Below the pieces are notes generated by a model. It worked only from the letters and a program-made list of their open reading frames with translations, searched no databases and had not been told where the DNA came from. Positions 1 through 7,800 of a stretch of DNA of 13,142 nt are shown one piece after another. The DNA comes from JAICWP01 sp035252015 (lineage in GTDB: Bacteria; Acidobacteriota; Terriglobia; Terriglobales; Acidobacteriaceae), in NCBI GenBank assembly GCA_035252015.1, contig DATFDP010000211.1:1-13142 (forward strand). Reading direction: 5' to 3'. Every line of letters starts with the position of its first letter. Positions within the stretch are counted from its first letter, which is position 1. Made by a program: the position numbers and the translations under genes.

Positions 1-419
1 TCCCGGCAGAAATCCGGATCCGTGACGTCTCCGGGCAGCAGCAATGCCTGCCGGCCCTCATCCCGCACCGCTCGCCGGGTCTCCTCCGCGTCAGCTTGCT
101 CTTCCGGCAAGTAGATGACAGCTACATCAGCGCCCTCCCGCGCATACAGAACCGCTACTGCGCGTCCAATTCCCGAGTCACCGCCGGTGATCAGCGCCAC
201 TTTGTCTTTCAGCTTCTCTGATCCTTTGTAGAGAGGCGCCTGGTACTCCGGGCGGGGTTGTACCTTCTTTTCCAGCCCAGGCCGCTGCTGATGCTGCGCC
301 GGGAACGGCGGACGCGGTTGCTGCTGCCGACCTGCCCGCTCCTGCGCGGAAGGGAACTGGTGAATCTTTGCTCCGTCTCTACCAGACGCCTTTTTGCGTG
401 AACTGTTTTTGGCTGCCAT
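1..419 (-). CDS. SDR family oxidoreductase, YghA/general-stress-protein-39 type (3' part cut off by window edge)
   Basis: NAD(P)-dependent short-chain dehydrogenase; 139 residues are visible and the C-terminal half, including the catalytic Tyr-x-x-x-Lys, lies outside the window. Residues 1-68 form a polar extension rich in Gln, Arg and Pro (with the stretch RPEYQAPLYKGSEKLKDK leading into the fold). The Rossmann fold then starts with VALITGGDSGIG at about residues 74-85, which holds the TGxxxGxG cofactor motif, followed by GADVAVIYLPEE and LLLPGDVTD. The GGDSGIG plus YLPEE pattern and the N-terminal extension are typical of the YghA/GSP39 group, usually annotated as general-stress or glucose/aldehyde dehydrogenase-like enzymes. 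The substrate cannot be told. The ATG at 417-419 is preceded on the minus strand by AAGGAG (426-431) six bases away, which fixes the start. The gene is divergent from the SRPBCC gene with a 161-bp gap, where I saw no clear promoter. Confidence 0.88.
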   Translation of the reverse strand, partial: MAAKNSSRKKASGRDGAKIHQFPSAQERAGRQQQPRPPFPAQHQQRPGLEKKVQPRPEYQAPLYKGSEKLKDKVALITGGDSGIGRAVAVLYAREGADVAVIYLPEEQADAEETRRAVRDEGRQALLLPGDVTDPDFCR

Positions 420-580
420 TGTGAGCTCCTTCGCTCCCTCCTCTGCACGATAGATGCTTGCATTTCACTCGCATGCTGTAACGCCAGTGTGCCTGCAGCT
501 CTGAACTTTTCGCTATGCACAAAACTCCCGAATAGCTCGGCGCATCGTAGGGGAAAAGTAGCGAAGGAGAGTCCCACCTC

Positions 581-1354
581 ATGAGTTCCCAGACTGTTGA
601 TTTCCTCTCCCTGAGAACCCGCCGACTCGTCAACCAGAGAAGAGGAGCTTCCAAGGCCCTGCGCATCCCGCTGATCGCAGGCGGGGCCGCGCTGGCAGCG
701 CTGGGCATTTCGCGCCGCTCACCGCTTGGTGTCGCCATGGCCGCAGGCGGAGGTCTGCTGATTTATCGTGGCATCGCCGCCAAGGGCGCCTGGCCGTCAA
801 CCCTCATTTCTGTGCGTAAGGCCATCACCATTGATAAGCCGCCCGAGGAGTTGTACCGCTTCTGGCGCGAATTCGAAAATCTGCCCCGCTTCATGCGCCA
901 CCTGCAATCGGTGCACAGCAGCGCACGTAGCCTGCACTGGGTCAGCACTGGCCCCCTGGGCAAAAACTTCAGCTGGGATGCCGAAATTGTGGAGGACCGG
1001 GAGAACGAACTTATCTCGTGGCGTTCGCTGCCCGGCTCGCAGATTGAAAACCAGGGTTCTGTGCGCTTCCAGGCTGCTCCCGAAGGACGCGGTTCGGAAA
1101 TGCTTGTGGAGTTGCTCTACCGGCCCCCCGCTGGCCGCCTGGGTGCGGCTTTCGCCATGCTCTTCGGAGAGGAACCGGAGCAGCAGATCCGCGAAGACTT
1201 GCGTCGCTTCAAAGAGCTGATGGAAGCCGGGGAAATCGCCACCACCGATGGGCAGCCTCACGGCCGCCGCTCCAAAATCACTACCATGCTGAAGTCGGCC
1301 ACCGCCTATGGCCGCACTGACGCAGAAATGGCCGCGCAGCGCGTTGTGAGCTGA
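581..1354 (+). CDS. membrane-anchored SRPBCC family protein (cyclase/dehydrase-like)
   Basis: Protein of 257 residues. Residues about 29-63 form two short Gly/Ala-rich hydrophobic segments separated by SRRSP, resembling a small membrane hairpin. From about 76 to 215 the pattern matches the SRPBCC (START/polyketide-cyclase) fold: VRKAITIDKPPEELYRFWREFENLPRFM at the start, the SWDAEIVEDRENELISWRS strand pair in the middle, and a long C-terminal helix carrying IREDLRRFKELMEAGE. Such domains bind hydrophobic ligands in a cavity; no catalytic residues or ligand can be inferred. A polar tail of about 40 residues follows. Proteins of this type are often found beside SDR and zinc alcohol dehydrogenase genes in soil bacteria, as here. 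AAGGAG at 564-569 lies 11 bases before the ATG, a rather long spacing. The downstream dehydrogenase starts 34 bp after the stop, so the two probably share a transcript. Family call is firm, function unknown. Confidence 0.85.
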   Translation: MSSQTVDFLSLRTRRLVNQRRGASKALRIPLIAGGAALAALGISRRSPLGVAMAAGGGLLIYRGIAAKGAWPSTLISVRKAITIDKPPEELYRFWREFENLPRFMRHLQSVHSSARSLHWVSTGPLGKNFSWDAEIVEDRENELISWRSLPGSQIENQGSVRFQAAPEGRGSEMLVELLYRPPAGRLGAAFAMLFGEEPEQQIREDLRRFKELMEAGEIATTDGQPHGRRSKITTMLKSATAYGRTDAEMAAQRVVS

Positions 1355-1388
1355 GACGCAATAATCCCATGTTCCGGAGACGAGAGAT

Positions 1389-2567
1389 ATGAAAGCACTG
1401 TGCTGGTACGGCAAGGAAGATGTGCGGGTCGAGACGGTACCCGACCCGAAGATTCTTAATCCTCATGACGCCATCATTGAAATTACGAGCACGGCGATTT
1501 GCGGCTCCGACCTTCACCTCTACGACGGCTTCATCCCTACCATGGAAGCCGGCGACATTCTGGGCCATGAATTCATGGGCGAGGTGATAGACATCGGCAG
1601 CGAGGTCAGGAACCTGAAACGCGGCGACAAGGTAGTGGTGCCGTTTACCATTGCCTGCGGGCAATGCTTCTTCTGCAAGCGTGGCCTGTGGTCAGCGTGC
1701 GACAACACTAACCCTAATGCCTGGATGATGGAGAAGATGTACGGCTACTCCGGTTCCGGCCTGTTCGGTTACTCCCACCTGATGGGGGGCTATGCCGGCG
1801 GCCAGGCCCAGTATGTGCGAGTGCCCTTCGCCGACGTGGGGCCGCTCAAGATTCCTGACGGCGTTCCCGACGATAAGGTGCTCTTCCTCTCCGACATTTT
1901 TCCCACCGGCTACATGGCGGCGGAAAATTGCGACATCAAGCCGGGCGATGTTATCGCCATCTGGGGTTGCGGCCCGGTAGGGCAGTTCGCCATCCGCAGC
2001 GCGCTGATGCTGGGAGCGGCGAAGGTCATCGCGATTGACCGCTTTGCCGAGCGCCTGCAACTGGCGGAGCGCGGCGGCGCCGAGACCCTCGACTACTCCC
2101 GTTGCGATGATGTAGTGGAAGAAATGAAATATCGCACCGGTGGACGCGGTCCGGACGCCTGTATTGACGCCGTGGGCATGGAGGCTCATACAATGACCCC
2201 CAGCGGCATTTACGATGAAATCGAAACCCGGCTCCTGCTGGAGACCGACCGCCCCATGGTTCTGCGCCAAGCCATTCAGGCCTGCCGCAAGGGAGGGACG
2301 GTTTCTATTCCCGGCGTCTACGCCGGCTTGCTCAACAAGCTGAACTTCGGCGCTGCGTTCGGCAAAGGTCTGACCTTCAAAATGGGCCAGACCAACATGC
2401 ACAAGTACATGAAGCCGTTGCTGCAGAAGATTCTGGACGGCGCCATTGATCCCAGCGAGATCATCAGCCATCGCGTGGGACTTCGGGACGCGCCGCGCAT
2501 GTACAAGGTATTCCGCAATAAGCAGGATCACTGCACCAAGGTTGTGCTGGATCCCAGAGCGGCATAA
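1389..2567 (+). CDS. zinc-dependent alcohol dehydrogenase, glutathione-dependent formaldehyde dehydrogenase-like
   Basis: Medium-chain dehydrogenase/reductase of 392 residues, the usual length of the FDH-like branch. Catalytic zinc ligands are visible as Cys38 (in CGSDLHLYDG), His60-Glu61 (in GHEFMGEV) and Asp169 (in LSDIFPTGY). Structural zinc ligands are Cys90, Cys93, Cys96 and Cys104. The NAD-binding fold has GCGPVG at 193-198, and Asp217 at the end of the next strand (VIAIDRF) suggests NAD rather than NADP. The insertion around 105-140 and the LSDIFPTGYMAAE signature are typical of proteins annotated as glutathione-dependent aldehyde or formaldehyde dehydrogenases. Members of this branch vary, and some act on formaldehyde without glutathione, so the substrate is inferred only. 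The gene follows the SRPBCC gene by 34 bp, with purine-rich GGAGACGAGAG just before the ATG. It converges with the macrodomain gene, 26 bp between stops. Confidence 0.9.
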   Translation: MKALCWYGKEDVRVETVPDPKILNPHDAIIEITSTAICGSDLHLYDGFIPTMEAGDILGHEFMGEVIDIGSEVRNLKRGDKVVVPFTIACGQCFFCKRGLWSACDNTNPNAWMMEKMYGYSGSGLFGYSHLMGGYAGGQAQYVRVPFADVGPLKIPDGVPDDKVLFLSDIFPTGYMAAENCDIKPGDVIAIWGCGPVGQFAIRSALMLGAAKVIAIDRFAERLQLAERGGAETLDYSRCDDVVEEMKYRTGGRGPDACIDAVGMEAHTMTPSGIYDEIETRLLLETDRPMVLRQAIQACRKGGTVSIPGVYAGLLNKLNFGAAFGKGLTFKMGQTNMHKYMKPLLQKILDGAIDPSEIISHRVGLRDAPRMYKVFRNKQDHCTKVVLDPRAA

Positions 2568-2588
2568 GCAGAACCGGTAAGCCTTGGA

Positions 2589-2620
2589 GGCAGTCACGCC
2601 GTCGGGTTGTCGTGGCTGCC
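2589..2620. terminator. possible hairpin at the convergent gene ends
   Basis: GGCAGTCACG (2589-2598) pairs with CGTGGCTGCC (2611-2620) over ten positions with one T-G wobble and a 12-nt loop. It lies immediately after the dehydrogenase stop and covers the stop codon and last few codons of the convergent macrodomain gene. It could end transcription arriving from the left. There is no clear T-run after the stem on either strand, so this is not a textbook intrinsic terminator, and the pairing could be incidental to coding sequence. Confidence 0.3.
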
Positions 2621-3130
2621 TGCCTTCTCATATGCCTGCTGATAGAGACGGTGGTCACGCTCGGAGAAGGTCACGATCTCCACTACTTTCAGAGCTTTCG
2701 GGTGTTCACGAATAAACTCACAAATAGTTTTCAGCGCAATGCCGCTTGCTTCCTCTAGCGGGTAGCCATAAGCGCCAGTGGATATGGAAGGGAAGGCAAC
2801 GCTCTTGCACCCGTGTTGCCTGGCAAGCGCTAGCGACTTGCGGTAGCAACTGGCCAGCAGTTCGGCTTCCCGCCCCTGTTCCTCACCATAAACTGGACCG
2901 ACGGTGTGGATCACGTGTTTGGCCGGGAGGCGGTGACCGCCTGTGATTTTTGCTTCTCCTGTTCGACAACCTCGTAGTTTTGCGCATTCCTCCCGAAGTT
3001 CGGGCCCTGCGGCGCGATGGATGGCGCCATCTACTCCGCCGCCGCCCAAAAGCGTCGTATTGGCGGCATTCACGATGGCATCCACCTGCCGCCGCGTGAT
3101 GTCGTCTCGCACTATTTTGATCTGTGTCAT
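2594..3130 (-). CDS. macrodomain hydrolase, O-acetyl-ADP-ribose deacetylase type (YmdB-like)
   Basis: Single-domain protein of 178 residues that is macrodomain throughout. The ADP-ribose pocket is clear: VDAIVNAANTTLLGGGGVDGAIH at about 16-38, with the key NAAN Asn residues (21 and 24) and Asp34 of GGVDGAIH, then ISTGAYGYP at 116-124, which forms the phosphate-binding loop. Proteins with this arrangement (MacroD/YmdB class) remove acetyl from O-acetyl-ADP-ribose and can cleave ADP-ribose from modified acidic residues; E. coli YmdB also modulates RNase III. Action here is presumably cytoplasmic, since no signal peptide is seen. The start codon ATG at 3128-3130 is followed by the typical MTQIKIVRDDIT beginning, and GAGG sits about 11 bases upstream. 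It is transcribed toward the convergent dehydrogenase and has no operon partner. Family assignment is secure; the cellular substrate is not known. Confidence 0.92.
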   Translation of the reverse strand: MTQIKIVRDDITRRQVDAIVNAANTTLLGGGGVDGAIHRAAGPELREECAKLRGCRTGEAKITGGHRLPAKHVIHTVGPVYGEEQGREAELLASCYRKSLALARQHGCKSVAFPSISTGAYGYPLEEASGIALKTICEFIREHPKALKVVEIVTFSERDHRLYQQAYEKAGSHDNPTA

Positions 3131-3283
3131 AGGCTGCTAAATCCTCGAAAGAGATTGCTCGCGCAGCAAGTGCCGCCTGAGAAAAGAAATAAGAAAAACT
3201 TGGCGCCGCAAATGAAGCCGCAGCTTAAAAGCATAAACGATTCTGATTGAGCATCGGGACTTACAGCGGAAAAGCGCTGGGCC

Positions 3284-3323
3284 GGTTCGTAGCAGGCGCG
3301 CCTTCAGTGTCCCGGCTGACGTC
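3284..3323 (+). repeat. degenerate REP unit, direct copy of the neighbouring unit
   Basis: GGTTCGTAGCAGG at 3284-3296 followed by CGCGCCTTCAG and GTCCCG is a decayed copy of the unit beginning GGTTCGTATCAGG at 3335, in the same orientation and 51 bp upstream of it. The left stem arm and the TTCA loop are kept, but the right arm has changed so that the hairpin no longer pairs well. It lies in the 410-bp gene-free stretch between the macrodomain gene start and the lhgO stop. Positions 3131-3283 of that stretch hold no gene or clear promoter that I could recognise. Confidence 0.55.
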
Positions 3324-3334
3324 AAAACTGAGAC

Positions 3335-3489
3335 GGTTCGTATCAGGGCACGCCTTCAGGCGTGCCGAGCGTGACGCAAAAAGAAGAGCGGCTTCAGCCG
3401 CTGATTGAAATGATTCCGATAGCAACAGCGGCTGAAGCCGGATTCACTTTGGGTTCAATGCGGCATGGCTGAAGCCATACCCTGATACG
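3335..3489. repeat. REP/BIME-like element: two hairpin units in inverted orientation
   Basis: CGTATCAGGG at 3339-3348 is matched by its exact reverse complement CCCTGATACG at 3480-3489, so the element has 10-bp inverted termini. Each terminus runs into a hairpin with the same TTCA loop (read from its own end). The left stem at 3347-3366 is 8 bp and perfect (GGCACGCC/GGCGTGCC). The right stem is at 3463-3482 and reads GGTATGGC/GCCATGCC from the other strand, 8 bp with one T-G wobble. Between them, CGGCTTCAGCCGCTG at 3389-3403 is the exact reverse complement of 3426-3440, and each arm is itself a small hairpin. This is the layout of bacterial interspersed mosaic elements, which are spread by RAYT (TnpA-REP) transposases; no such gene is in the window. 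Its position about 50 bp past the lhgO stop would allow a role in ending or protecting that transcript. Confidence 0.7.
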
Positions 3490-3540
3490 CACTTTCTGCG
3501 ATTTTCGATACGTCAGCTCGGATCTGCCCTTGTGATCTAA

Positions 3541-4776
3541 TTACCGCCGTCCTGCCACCGCGGGCTTCTGGTCCAATGCCTGCGCGGCCATATCCACCAC
3601 CGTGCGTCCTATGGGAATGGAAGCCGTCGCCGCCGGCGAAGGCACATTGCACACATGCAGCATGTTTTCGCCCCGCACAAAGTAGAAATCATCCAGCAAG
3701 CTGCCGTCGCGCCGCACCGCTTGTGCGCGCACCCCGGCGCCGCCTGTCTTCAAATCTTCACTTCTGATCTCCGGCAGTAATTTTTGCAGAGCGCGGGTGA
3801 AAGCCTCCTTACTCAGCGAGCGATAGAATTCGTCCACGCCGGTCCGCCACTGCTGCATTCCCATGCGCCAGAACCCGGGGAAGGTGAGCATGGTCAGGAC
3901 ATCGCCGGTATCGGCATCGCTGCGCCGGTAGCCTTCGCGGCTGAAGGCCAGCACGGCGTTGGGTCCGGCTTCCACTCCGCCGTGCACGTGGCGCGTGAAG
4001 TGCACGCCCAGGAAAGGCAGCGCCGGATCCGGCACAGGGTAAATCAGGCTGCGCACCAGGCCTTCGCGCCCGTGCGCCAGCTCATAATACTCGCCACGAA
4101 AGGGAATGATCATGACCTCGGGCCGCTGTCCCGCCATGCGCACTATGCGATCGCTGTGCAAGCCGGCGCAGTTGATTATGTAGTTTGTGGCGAACGCCCC
4201 CCGCGTGCTTTCCACCACCATTTCACGACCGCGTCGAACAATTCCCGTTACCTCGTGCCCGGTGAACAGTTGTCCGCCATTAGCGACTACGATCTCAGCA
4301 TATTTGCGGCATACCGCCGGATAGTCCGTGATGCCGGTGCTGGGCACATGCAGGGCACGGATGCCGGCGCTGTGAGGCTCCAGTTCGCGCAGTTGCTCCG
4401 GGCCCAGTTCCCGCACCCCTTGCAGGCCATTCGCGATCCCCCGCCGGCGCAATTCTTCCAGGCGCGGCAGTTCCGCCTCGCTGGTGGCCACAATTACCTT
4501 GCCGCAGATTTCGTGTGCTATTTCGCGGCGGCGGCAGAACTCCACCATGGCTGCCGCTCCCTCCACGCAGAGCCGCGCCTTCAGCGAGCCCGGCTTGTAG
4601 TAAATGCCGGAATGGATCACGCCGCTGTTGTGCCCGCTCTGGTGCTGCGCCGGCTCAGTTTCCTTTTCCAGCACCGCCAAACGGAAGTGGGGAAAGCGCC
4701 GCGTCGCTTCCATGGCCGCGGACAGGCCCACAAGTCCCGCGCCAATCACCAGAATGTCGAGATTGTGTTCAGGCAT
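3541..4776 (-). CDS. lhgO: L-2-hydroxyglutarate oxidase (FAD-dependent)
   Basis: Oxidises L-2-hydroxyglutarate to 2-oxoglutarate, passing electrons to the respiratory quinone pool or to oxygen, which removes a side product of central metabolism. The protein has 411 residues, close to the family norm of about 400-420. FAD binding begins at LDILVIGAGLVGLSAA (GxGxxG at 12-17) with the ribose-binding Glu37 in LAVLEKE. The family-defining stretch QSGHNSGVIHSGIYY is at 46-60. The C-terminal NVPSPAATASIPIG block and the GGAGVRAQAV segment match the DAO-fold end. The start is firm because the FAD strand begins only a few residues after the Met, though no good ribosome site precedes the ATG. Transcribed leftward, it begins 49 bp after the stop of the large secreted-protein gene, so read-through from that gene is possible. 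Glycerol-3-phosphate dehydrogenase-like oxidases are relatives but lack this His-Asn-Ser-Gly pattern. Confidence 0.92.
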   Translation of the reverse strand: MPEHNLDILVIGAGLVGLSAAMEATRRFPHFRLAVLEKETEPAQHQSGHNSGVIHSGIYYKPGSLKARLCVEGAAAMVEFCRRREIAHEICGKVIVATSEAELPRLEELRRRGIANGLQGVRELGPEQLRELEPHSAGIRALHVPSTGITDYPAVCRKYAEIVVANGGQLFTGHEVTGIVRRGREMVVESTRGAFATNYIINCAGLHSDRIVRMAGQRPEVMIIPFRGEYYELAHGREGLVRSLIYPVPDPALPFLGVHFTRHVHGGVEAGPNAVLAFSREGYRRSDADTGDVLTMLTFPGFWRMGMQQWRTGVDEFYRSLSKEAFTRALQKLLPEIRSEDLKTGGAGVRAQAVRRDGSLLDDFYFVRGENMLHVCNVPSPAATASIPIGRTVVDMAAQALDQKPAVAGRR

Positions 4777-4825
4777 ATGCTGAATGATGATTATCGCAGC
4801 CCGCGCGGCCGCAAGAAACCGCTCC

Positions 4826-7800
4826 CTATTGGACGATAAGCGTCAGGTCGGTGGAGTGGCTCACTGCCCCTGAATTTGCCGTCACGGTGAGCGTGTAGGT
4901 GCCGGTAGGTGTGGCGGTATCGGGCGGCGGTACGATGGCTGGAGAACCGGCACCATTTCCTCCGCCGCACGCGGCCAGCAGTATCGCGCTGAAGCATGCC
5001 GCCAGTGCCAGGCTTTGTAGGATACGCTGTTTTCTTCGAGTGGTCTTACCCGCAAATATTAACCCGCCGATCATCGGCAGGAACATCGCTGTCCACCACA
5101 GGGCCCTGCTGCGCCGCGCCGGAATGGCCGCTATTACCGTGCTGGTCATCACTTTCAGCGTCACTGTGGTAGTTCCCAAACCCGGAACTACCACGGCGGG
5201 AGTAAAAGACGAGCTCGTGTTGCGCGGTAGGCCAGTGCAGGCAAAAGTAATGGGCTCGGTGAACCCGCCGCCCAAAGATGAAACCTGCAGGGTGTAGGTT
5301 GCCGTTCCCCCCTGACTTACAGTCACGGTTGCCTGTGGCAGTTTAAGTACAAAATCAGGCAACACGGTCAGGCCGATGTATGCCGTGTGCGCCGGGCTGC
5401 CGTTCTGGTCGTGCGTATCCACAGTCAAGGTGTAGTTGCCAGCGGTGGCTGTCGCTGGAACTTTCACAGTCAGGGTTACGTCATTGCTGCTGACGTTGGT
5501 CAGAAACACGGTGTTGGAACTCAGACTGCATTCCGCACCTGACAGCTGTCTCGCGCCGCAGTTCACGACTACGACGCCTTTATAAGTGTTCAGAGCTGTC
5601 AGCCTCAGCCTGGCGTTCACGGTGTCTCCGGGATGGGCGCTCAGCATCTCCGGCGCAAATTGCACGCCGTAATCCGGCTCGTTCTTCACCGTAAGGGTTA
5701 CTGATTTCGTCCTTGCTCCCGGAGCTCCCGCGGTCGTTGCCGAGATGGTCACTGGAAGCGCCGTGGTCTTTGGCGTGGTTGGCGCAGTCGAAATTGTCAA
5801 GGTGACGTCGCTCGTGCCGGAGGAGGTGAACGTGACCGCATTCGAGGGGTAGAAGTTGCACTTGGCTCCGCTGGGCAATGTGCTGCAGCTGAGGTTGATT
5901 ACGCCATTGAATGAGCCTTGCGCCTCGACCTCAAATACCACCGGTGGTGTGTTGGAGCCGTTGTTGGCTATGAGCACGACTGGGGTTGGCGTCCCGGAAG
6001 CGAACTCCAGGCCGAAGTCCACCACATGCAGGCTTCCGGCGGCGCGGTGAACGATCGTATTTGGGTCGGTACCTCTGGCCAGAATGTTCAAATTGAAGTC
6101 GCGCACATGGGCATGGCGCGCCGTTATCGTGTAGGAGGTGCCTCCCCGAGTGGGCGTAACCGTCGCTCCCGAACACATGTCGGGCAGCGCGCTGCCTTCG
6201 CACGAAAGGGTTACCGGGCTGCTGTAACCGTACAGCGAGGTCAGTTCGCCAGTGAAGCTGCCCGACTGGTCGGGAAACACCATGAGCACCGGGTTGCTCA
6301 GCGAAATGGAGTAGTCCGGTCCCGGAGAGGCGAGCACCAGTTCCCAGGCGCCACGGCCGTAAGTGGCGGCGCGCAGAATTTTCAGCGAGGCTGATTTGAA
6401 CATGGCTAGCTGAGTCACCGGAACATTGGGAAGCATGTGATCGCCTGCCGAGCCCACTTCTTGCCAGCTCACCGCACTTCCTCCCGAGAGGTCGGCGGAA
6501 AACACGCCCACGTCGGTCCCGGCATAAATCAAATAGCGGTTATCGGGATCAATCAGAAGCGAATCGGCAGGCGCGTCGGGCAGGTTGCCGGTAACATCCA
6601 TCCAACTCAAGCCGGCATCGGTCGTTTTCCATACATGCGGAACGCTGAAGCCCATCACGCTGGCATATGCTGTTTTGCCTGTATTATCGGCGGTATCAAG
6701 CACGATGCTCGAAATGGGGTACCCCGTCTCGGAGGGTGTAGCCTCGTACCAGCTCTCAGGCCCGGCGGCGGCATTGATGGTTACGAAAATCTTGCCCGCC
6801 GCGGTGCCGGCGTAGATGAGCGGTGAGCCCTGCGCGCCCACCGGTGTTCCCCCAGTGGCTAGGGCCGAAATGATGTTGTCCTCGGTGCCGCTGCAGGCAG
6901 TGTCCGATCCAGTATCGAAGTTGTAGCTGAGCGCGGCAAAGCCACTGCCGTCATTGTTGCCGCGCCACACCCGGCATGTGCCCACCACCATTCGTCGGCT
7001 GGCCTGCGGGTCGAGCAGGTAAGGAGTGGCCAACCCGCCAGCGTCGCCGCCCAGGGTGCTGCCACTGACCGCCACCTGGAAATCCTGCGCCGTGCAGTCT
7101 ATTCCACGGCTGCAGCTTTGGATGGTCACCCCAGCGCCGGCTGTAAACCACTGGCTGGTGCTGCTGGCATTGATAGCTGTGTGCTCGCCTTCGCCACCAT
7201 TGACTGCGAGCCAAGTGGTGCCGTTGCTGCCCGAGTGGCTGAGGTCGGTAGCAGCGGAGCCGTTTGTTTGAGCTCCCGCCAGCAACGTGCCCGGGTCCGT
7301 CGGGTGCTGCGCCAACGACGCCAGGGAAGCGAGAGACCCAAGCGTTGCATTCAGGCTTTGAAAAGCATTCGGCGTTCCGCCGCAAGTGCCGGAAATCAGT
7401 TCGAAGCCGTTCAGGGCGCGGTACACTCCGCCATCGTTGCCGAAATACATGACCGCATTGCCGCTATTGGTTAGCGCGTAGCTGATGGCGTGCTGGCTGG
7501 GATGCACGTGCGCCAGCGAACCCGACGGCACGCAGCCGTAAGCATGCGTCAGATTGATGAAGGGACGGTTGGCGCACGCGGAGTTCGTGCTACTGATGCT
7601 GCACTTATAGATATTGGTAGAACCGGCGTAAAGATCCGTCACGCTGGCTCCGTTGGGCACCGCCGTCAGTTCCATGCTATACCAGCCCTGCTCGGCCGCG
7701 CCGCAGCCTTCAAAGTCGCCGCAATTCTCGATTCCGCTTTCAGAAATTGCAGTCCAGGTGCTTCCGCCGTCGGTACTTTTCCAGATGCCCTGGTCGGCGA

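Noticed and set aside
209..738. Two minus-strand frames of about 120 codons overlapping the window's left gene and its promoter region.
   Set aside because: They are out of frame with the SDR protein, whose TGGDSGIG motif and ribosome site identify the true frame; their products are low-complexity and Arg/Ser-rich.
797..1414. A 205-codon minus-strand frame opposite the SRPBCC gene.
   Set aside because: The plus-strand product has a clear SRPBCC fold pattern and a ribosome site; the antisense frame has neither.
1692..2597. A 301-codon minus-strand frame opposite the first zinc dehydrogenase.
   Set aside because: The plus strand encodes all catalytic and structural zinc ligands of a known family; the antisense product has no family pattern.
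3284..3489. Repeated hairpins considered as a CRISPR array or as an insertion-sequence remnant.
   Set aside because: There are only two or three units in mixed orientation, with no uniform spacers, no cas genes, no transposase and no target-site duplication. A REP/BIME-type element explains them better.
3784..4839. A long open frame of 351 codons on the plus strand opposite lhgO.
   Set aside because: It is antisense to a fully conserved LhgO; the translation is rich in His, Ala and Arg with no recognisable motif, as expected for a shadow frame in GC-rich coding DNA.
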